NCBI RefSeq assembly: GCF_019393635.1
Contig: NC_057866.1
Location: 228,540,859-228,604,858, forward strand
DNA: 64,000 nucleotides
Source: Dromiciops gliroides
Lineage: Eukaryota; Chordata; Mammalia; Microbiotheria; Microbiotheriidae
Direction: 5' to 3'
Position 1 is the first letter of the stretch. Each line of letters starts with the position of its first letter. Below are positions 38,401-47,400 of this stretch, one piece after another. The notes below the pieces were generated by a model. That model did not search any database. It was not told the DNA's origin and was given only the letters and a program-made list of their open reading frames with translations. The position numbers were made by a program, and so were the translations under genes.

Positions 38401-41400
38401 GAATCCTTCTCTCAGTAACTTATGTTCTGTGATTTCTCAAGCACTGGACAATTGTACTAGACTACTTCTGTGGTTTATGTATCCAATCTGTCACACTAGT
38501 TTAATTTTCTATTTTTTTTAACTAGTGCCACATGATTTTGATGATGATTTCTTTAAATAATTTGAAGTTTGGCAGCACTATGTTCTCTTCATTATTTTTT
38601 TCATTATGGAGATTCTAGACCTTTTTTTTTCCCTCTATGTGAATGTAGTTATTGTTTTTTCTTGTTCTATAAGTAGTTTGGTACAGCACCAGATCCACAT
38701 ATAAATTTAGGTGATAGCGTCACTCTTATTATTGGGATATAGCCCAACCCTAAGCAATGAAATGACTTTTGCTCCAAAAACTTGTCTTTAATTCTATGAT
38801 GAAAGAAAGCATGTTGTAGCTCTGAGGTGCCAATGTGGCGAGCAACTCTCCCACAGGTGAACCAGAGTAAAATGTCATTGGGAAATGTTTAACAAAATAA
38901 ATGAAAATATAATACAACATAAATAATGTTAATATGTGGTTTTCTAAGTCAAAATATGACCCAAAGGGCTGGAGGGTGACATAGTCAGGCCTGTGCTTTA
39001 GAAAGATCATTCTAGATCTAATGGTCTGGAATGGGGAGAAACTTGAGATGGGGCTGGCTGGACAGAAGTCCCAACAGGAGGTGGCCACAGCACCAGAAAA
39101 GAACAAGGGGCATATGTTGCAAGGGTAGAATTAATGGGACTTGGCAACAGATGCTCTATAAGACACGAGAAACAATGTCAAGGACAGCAGCTAGGCTGGG
39201 AACCTGAGTGAATAGAAAGATGCTGGCACCTGTGACAGGAACGGGGAAGTGAAGATGAAGGGAGGGTCTGTGGGGAAAGATGCTAAGTTCAGTGTAGGAC
39301 ATTGGAGTTTGATTCCGAAAGGACACCCAGTCTGAGATATCCAACAGGCAGTTGGAGATTTAAGAGCAGGAGTCAGAAGAAAGGGTATATAACTGGACAA
39401 GCAGATCTAGGAGTCACTTGCATGGATACTGACTCCCTGAGACATGATGAGATCACCAAGTGAAATGGTATGGGATGGGGTCTGGGTTTTGTGGGAGTTG
39501 GGCTGGGCTGGGAGTTCACCTTAAGGTACCCAAGGTGATCCCCATGTGATTCAGAGTTCAAGCCCCAACTTGGGTTTTGTTTTGTTTTAGACAGGTTATG
39601 TTTACACAAGCACTGTTTTAGTAAAGGAATGGGGATATTCTTGTCCATCATAGGGTGGGGCCTAGTGTTGCAATCTGATTGGTTAAACCCCAAGTTAGGC
39701 TTTCTTTCTTAAAGAGTTATGTATGGGGGCAGCTAGGTGGCGCAGAGCACCGGCCCTGGAGTCAGGAGTACCTGAGTTCAAATCTGGCCTCAGACATTTA
39801 ACACTTACTAGCTGTGTGACCCTGGGCAAGTCATTTAACCCCAATTGCCTCACTAAAAAAAAATAGTTATGTATGTTTACACAGCACAGTTCTAAGGAAT
39901 AACTGACATTCTTGCCCAGAATAAGGTTAAGGCCTGGTCCATGTATTTTGTGCAATATGATTGACCCACTGGTACCACCTGATGGGTTCTCAGCACTGTG
40001 ATTAGTCCATGTATTTTGTACAATCTAATTGGTCATTACTATTATTCTGTATAAAAAATAGCAACTGTAATAACTGAAATGTAAATGGGGGATAGCAAAA
40101 TGCCTTAATGTGATTGGTCAGGAGGGACCCCTTGAGGGGTATAAATAGAGGTGAGGGACCTCACTTCAGTGCACTCTCCCACACATTCAGAAGAGTGCCC
40201 ATCTTCACAAAGATAAGTAAAGATGCCTTCACCCACTGACTGCTGCCTGCTTGGATTCTTTGAGAGGTGACCTGCTAGCAACACTCGAGCTGCGCAACAC
40301 TATGAAGCTGTCAGCTTCATTTCTAACACATAAGAAGATAGAATAACCTAAAAGTCAGCTAAAGGATACTAGGTTTGGAATATGGTTGAATAAAAATGAA
40401 CAATACTCTAGCATAGCTGGACAATCAGAGGGAAATGCCATTGTGCTTTCATATTTCAAAATCCTAATTTCTCAAATAAGGAAGCAAGGTAGAACAGTGG
40501 ATAGAGCTCGGGCCTGTGGTCAGGGAGACTTATCTTCCTGAGTTCAAATTAGATACTGACCAGTTATGTGACCCAGAGCAATTCATTTAACTTTCTTTGC
40601 CTCAATTTCCTCATCTGTAAAATGAGCTGGAGAAGGAAATGGCCAAGAAGACCTGGGTTCAAGTCTCAAGTCTGACACATTCTTGATGTATGACCCTGGG
40701 CAAGTCAGTACTTTGGCAATTTTCTAAGACTATAAATTGCCAATCTGCAATAATAGAGAGTTCCTCACCAGGAGTTACTTACACCATGAAGTCACAAGCC
40801 CAGGACCTATCCTTATTGCATATTAATTATAGACATATAAGAAGAATATTTTGCATGACATTTTGTTGCTTCATTTCCCTTTTGTTCATCTTCCTTTTGG
40901 ATTAATGCAGTAGCTTCTGAGTTTTTTGAGGTCAGGGGTCTTATCTAATAGTTCTTTGAGTCTCCTACAAACACACCCAAGGCACTCAAATATTTGTTGT
41001 TTGATTCCAGGGGCGAAACTTTCTTCAGACTCTTAAAAGATTAATTTCATTAATCTACTTTACTCTTAAAAGTCATAATTTTGATTATCTTCACTGCCTT
41101 TTTGTGGACTAGTGAAAATATATTTGGCATGTTTCAATTTTACCATCTTTATATTTAAATACATTTTTATTTATTTATTTAGTTAGTTAAATATTTCCCA
41201 ATTATATGTATAAAAATTTAACAATCATTTTTTTTTTAATTTTGAGTTCAAAATCCTCTCCTTCACTTCCCCCTCCTAGAGGGGGCAAGTAATTTTATAT
41301 CAATTTTACATGTGAAGTCATGAAAAGCACATTTCCTTATTAAACATGTTGCAAGAGACAAAAAAAGAAAACAATAAAAACAATAAAAAGAAAGTAAAAA

Positions 41401-44400
41401 AGCATATGCTTCCATCTGCATTTAGAGTTCATTAGTTCTCTCTCTGGAGGAGGATAGCATTTTTCATCATAGGTCCTTTGGTATTATCTTGGATCATTGT
41501 CTTGATTGGCTTAGCTAAGTCTTTCATAGTTGATCGTCCTTACAATATTGCTGTTACTGAGTACAATATTCTCCTGCTTCTGCTCAGTTTACTTTGCATC
41601 AGTTCATATAAGTCTTTCCAGGTTTTTATGAAACCATTCTGCTCATCATTTCTTATATTTATTTCTTATAGTATCAATCATATACCACAACTTGTTCAGC
41701 CATTCCCCAATTGATGTGCATCTCCTTGATTTCCAAGTCTCTGCCTCCATAAAAAGAGCTGCTGTATTTTATTTTTTAATAAAAGTATTTTATTATTTTT
41801 GTTATATGTAGAGATAGTTTTCAACATTTGTTTATATAAGATTTCCAATTTCCAATTTTTCTCCCTCCCTCCCCTCCCTCCCCTCTCCCCTAGACAGCAA
41901 GTAATCTGATATAGGTGTTTTATATATCTATATCTATATGTGTGTATGTATGTATATGTATATATATGTGTATATGTATATGCATGTATATATATATAAT
42001 AACATTAAACATAGAGCTGCTATATTTTATACAAATAAGTCATTTCCCCATCTCTTTGATCTCTTTGGATACAGACTTAATAGGGGTTTTGCTGGGTCAA
42101 AGGATATGCATAGTTTCAAAGCATTCTCCAGAATGGTTGGACCAGTTCACAACTCTACCAACAGTACATTAGTGACCCAATTTTTCCACATCCCGTCCAG
42201 CAATTTGTCATTTTTCTTTTCTATTGTTTTAGTCAATCTGACAGGTGTGAGGTAGTATCTCAAAGTTGTTAGAATTTGTATTTCTCTAATCAATAGTGAT
42301 TTGGAGCACTTTTTCATGTGACTACTAATAGCTTTGATCTCTTCTTCTGAAAACTGCATGTTCATATCCTTTGACCAATTATTAGTTGGGAAATGGCTCT
42401 TATTTTTTCTAAATTTGTCTCAGTTCTCTATATATTTGAGAAATTAGGTCTTTATCAGAGAAACTTGCCAAGAATTATCCCCCAGTTTTGTTTTCCTTCT
42501 AATCTTGGCTGCGTTAGTTTTATTTGTGAAAAAAAAATTGTGAAAAATGATAAATTTCATGTAATCAAAACTATCTCTTTTAATTCCTGTGATCTCTTCT
42601 ATCTCTTGTTTGGTGATAAACTTTTCTTTTGTCCATAGATCTGAAAAGTACAGATTTTTATGATCCCTTAATTTGCTTTGTGATATCACCCTTTATATAT
42701 AAATCATTATACATTTTGGTCTTATCTTGATATATGGTGTGAGATGTTAATAGTCAATACCTAGTTTTAGCTAAATTGCTATTATCCAGCAATTTTTGTC
42801 AAATGGTGAGTTCTTACCCCAAAGCTTGGATCATTGGGTTTGATCATTTTACCACTGTGTACTGTGTACTTGATGTATATACCTAATTGATCTACCACTC
42901 TATTTCTTAGCTAGCGCCAAATTAGTTTTTGGTGATTACCTTTTTGAATATAGTTAGAAATCTGAAACTGCTAGGCCACCTGCCTTCACATTTTTTCATT
43001 GATTTTCCTTGATATTCTTGACCTTTTGTTCTTCCAGATGAATTTTTACTATTTTTTCTAGCTCTAAAAATTAATTCTTTGGTCATTTGACTGGCATGAC
43101 ACCACACCAAATAAGTAAGTCCTTTATAAAGAATTTATATTTATATAGAATTTTTATATTCACTTGTTCATTTATTTATATAGAATATATTTTATTTATA
43201 TTGAATATTTATGTAGAATTGTTAATTATATTGACTCAGCCCACCCATGAGCAATTAATATTTCTCCAATTATCTAGATGTCTTTATTAGTGTGAAATGT
43301 GTTTTGTAATTGTGTTCTTATATTCACTAGGTTTGTCTTGGCAAGTAGACTCCCAAGTACATTAAGATCTTACAAATGAGTATATATTCTAAACCACTGT
43401 TGCCCTTGGCACCCTCTTGGGTTTTTCCTGGGTTTTTTTGGGAGGGGGGTTGGCAGGGCAATGGGGGGGGTAACTGAATGGGGGGGGGTAACTGACTTGC
43501 CCAGGGTCACACAGCTAGTAAGTGTCAAGAGTCTGAGGCTGGATTTGAACTCAGGTCCTCCTGAATCCAGGGCCACTGCTTTATTCACTGCTCCATTTAG
43601 CCACCACCGCCCCTCCCACCGTGGCACCTCCTTAACAAGAAAACCAAATGTTTGCTGGCTGAAGTAATTTCCAGGCTCCTTTGGTCTCCTTGTTTGTTAT
43701 TCTGATGTATACATATAACACAATGTATATTGGTTAAACTACCTTCAGAGATGGGAATAATCTAAATGTATCCATTTCCCATTTTGTGGTTGTTGTTGCC
43801 AACAGCTCATTCAAATAAGTCAAGTTGGAATTCTCAACATTATCTCATTTTTATTCTTCTAGCTTGGTATTCGTTTTGATCGTTGCTGGTAGCATTATTA
43901 TACACAAACAACAATATTTGGGAATAATTTCTATGTTTTTAACAAGTTATTTTCCTTTCCATTAAAATATAATAATTGTTTTTATATACATCTTATTTGA
44001 CTTCTTGAAGAAATTATTCATTATCTATAGGTGTGAGATTACTAGATAATCTATAAACTTTGGATTTCTCTCATTTCAACTGTCAAATGAGATGTATAAA
44101 AATAATTTGTAAACTGTCACATAAATGTTATTATTTTTATTCTATTGTTTTAGCTATTTATTTTCATGAGAGGAACTATTGAAAGAAAGGAATAGGTCTC
44201 TTACAGACTGAACCTAGGGTTTCATTGATATAGGGGACTCCCAGATGAGGGAATCCCTACCAAGGTAATTTGTTCCTTTTTCTACAACTTGAAGTCTTAG
44301 AAGGTTGCCTGGACACTGAGAGGTGGAAATACACACACACACACAAATAAATATATAAACACATATACATAATATATATGTAAAATCATTCTATACCTAC

Positions 44401-47400
44401 TTCTATTTATCAGTTCTTTCTCTGGATGCATATGCCCTTTGTAGTTAATTTGGGCATTTAGTCAGTTACTATTGTAAATAGTGAGGTTAAAATATATAAT
44501 TTTGATTACATTAATTAATTTAATTAATTTTTGATTACATTAATTTAAAAAGGGTTTGTACAAATAAAACAAATGCAGCCAAGATCAGAAGGAAAGCAGA
44601 AAACTGGGGGAAAGTTTTTATAGACAGTTTCTCAGATAATGGTCTCATATCTAAAATATATAAAGGACTTTGTCAAATCTATAAGAATATAAGTCATGGC
44701 CCAACTGATAAATGATCAAAGGATATGATGATGAAATAAAAATGATTTATAGTCATATAAAATGCTCTAAATCATTATTGATTAGAGAAATACAAATTAA
44801 AATAACCAGGAGATATCATTTTATACCTGTCAGATTGGCTAGAATGGGAAAGTGGCAAATGTTGGAGGAAGACGAGTTCAAATCTAGCCTCAGACCCTGG
44901 GCAAGTCACTTACCCCCTCCCTCAGTTTCCTCAGGTGTAAAATGTAATAATACCTACTTCCCAGAGTTATTGTAAGGACCAAATGAGATAATAATTGTAA
45001 AGTACTTGGCACCTTACTTGGCACATAGTAAGCACTAGATAATGGTTAACTGTAAAGACATTTAAGGCTAACACTGGAAATATTATGAGGAATGTTTTTT
45101 GTTCATCCTAAAAAGCACTTAATACATGTCACATCTCATAGCCTATCACCTCTTAGATTGAAGAGGAATCCTAAATTTTTCAGACTATAAAACCACCTCT
45201 TCTCTGGATCATTTTGTAGCCCTGCTTTAGGTAATCTCCATTTATGTTGTTCATAGTGCCTGGCACATTTGTTCTTGTCATTCAGTCATGTATGACTTTG
45301 TGACCCTGTGGACAACTATTAGGTTTTCTTGGCAAAGATACTGGAGTGTTTTGCCATTTCCTTCTCCAGTGGATTAAGGTAAACAGACTTGTGCAGTTCA
45401 CAAAGCTAGAGGCTGAATTTGAACTCAGGTCTTCCTGACTCCAGGCCCAGGACTCTATCCACCGAGCCATCTGAGTGCCCCGACTGGCACATAGTAGGGG
45501 CTTAATAAATGTTAGTTGACTGACTTCATTGACGTGTAGTGACCAGAACTTGTATGAATGTGTTTTCTTCGGCAGTCTATAATGTTATCTTTCCTGAGGC
45601 AAAATAGCTCAGTTGATTTGATTTTTCCCCTAAATATTTTGCATGCCTATGATGAAATTCTTCCACTTTTTACCCTCTTTACACAGAGTAAAATTTTTCT
45701 CCAGGAATTAGTTTCACTTTCCAAACCTTAGCATCAGCTGGATGCCTGAAAATATCACTATGCAATTCTAATTTATAGAAATGTTAAATGAGACCAGTCC
45801 CCATCACAAAAAATGGAAGAAAAGAGATCATAAAAAAGGGAAAAGGACCCACATGTACAAAAATATTTATAGCAACTCTCTTTTTGGTGGCAAAGAATTG
45901 GAAATTGAGAGGATGCCCATCAGTTGGGGAATGGCTGAATAAGTTGTGGTATATTGTGCTATAAGAAATGATAAGCAGGCAGATTTAAGAAAAACCTGGA
46001 AAGAATTAAGCAGACTGATGCTGAGTGAACAGAACCAGGAGAACATTGTATACAGTAACAGCAATTGTGTGATGATCAGCTATGATAGACTTAGCTCTTC
46101 TCAGCAATACAATGATCCATGACAATTCCAAAGGACTCATGATGGAAAATGCTTTCCACATCCAGAAAAAGAACTATGGAGTCTGAATGCAAATTGAACC
46201 ATACTATTTTTACTTTTTTTTTCTTTCTTGAGGTTTTTCCCTTTTGTTCTGATTCTTCTTTCACAACATAAGTAATGTGGAAACATATTTAATGTTATTG
46301 TACATATATAACCTACATCAGATTACTTGCAGTCTTGGGGAGGGGGAGGGGGAGGGAAAGGAGGGAGGGAGAAAAATTTGGAACTCAAAATCTCATAAAA
46401 ATGAATGTTGAAGACTATCTTTACATGTAACTGGAAAAATAATATTAAGATTGAACAAATATCTGGAAGAAAATGTTCCCAAACAATTGCCTGTTCATTC
46501 CTACCCTTTATCTCTTATTTCTGAGCAAGTCTTCCAGTTGTAATAAAATATTCTCCCCAATCTAATGGTCCATTTTTTCAATAGCCTTTGCTTTTATCAT
46601 AAACTTAAATTTGTATTCCAGGGTTTTATAGATCTTTCAAATTCATCTCTTGTTTCTTCACTCAGATCAAATGAAAATATTTAATTATTTAGAACTAATT
46701 TTCCCATTATAGGTCACAGGTTTGGAAGGAATTCCAAATCTCTTTTGCTTTCAAAAGCAAAGTGGCAGGGGGCGGCTAGGTGGTGCAGTGGATAAAGCAC
46801 CGGCCCTGGATTCAGGAGTTCCAGAGTTCAAATCCGGCCTCGGACACTTGACACTTACTAGCTGTGTGACCTTGGGCAAGTCATTTAATGCCCGTTGCCC
46901 CGAGGGAAAAAAAAAAGCTAAGCGGCATCATTTTTAGGTTTGCAAAGCACTTTATTTTTTTTTCTTGGTAGTATTTTATTTTCCAATTACATGAAAAGAA
47001 CTAACAGTCTGTTTCTAGATGAAGTTCACGATTTAGGAAGTAACTCCTTAATCCAGCCCTCAAGCTTCCTTCCCCTTCCCCCGGTATCCATTCGCCTGCC
47101 CCACCCCAAGCAGCTGCTTTTGCTTTTCCCAAAGACTTTCAGCTGGATTCTAGCTAGTATTAGCTGAAGATGAAACAAAGATTTAGTAGTTCACAGGGCA
47201 AATTTACTAACCCGGAAGGAGAAGTTACAGCCAAATGGAGATCGACATTGAAAGGGTTTTAGGATGCTGCTGGTGCCACAAAATGCCACCCTGATTCAAC
47301 AGTTTTCAACTTTAAAAGCTCAGCTAGATCAAGAAACTCGCTTTATAATGGGACTGGCAAAATTCAAGGTAGCAGGTAGATAAGAAGACTCTTAGGGACA

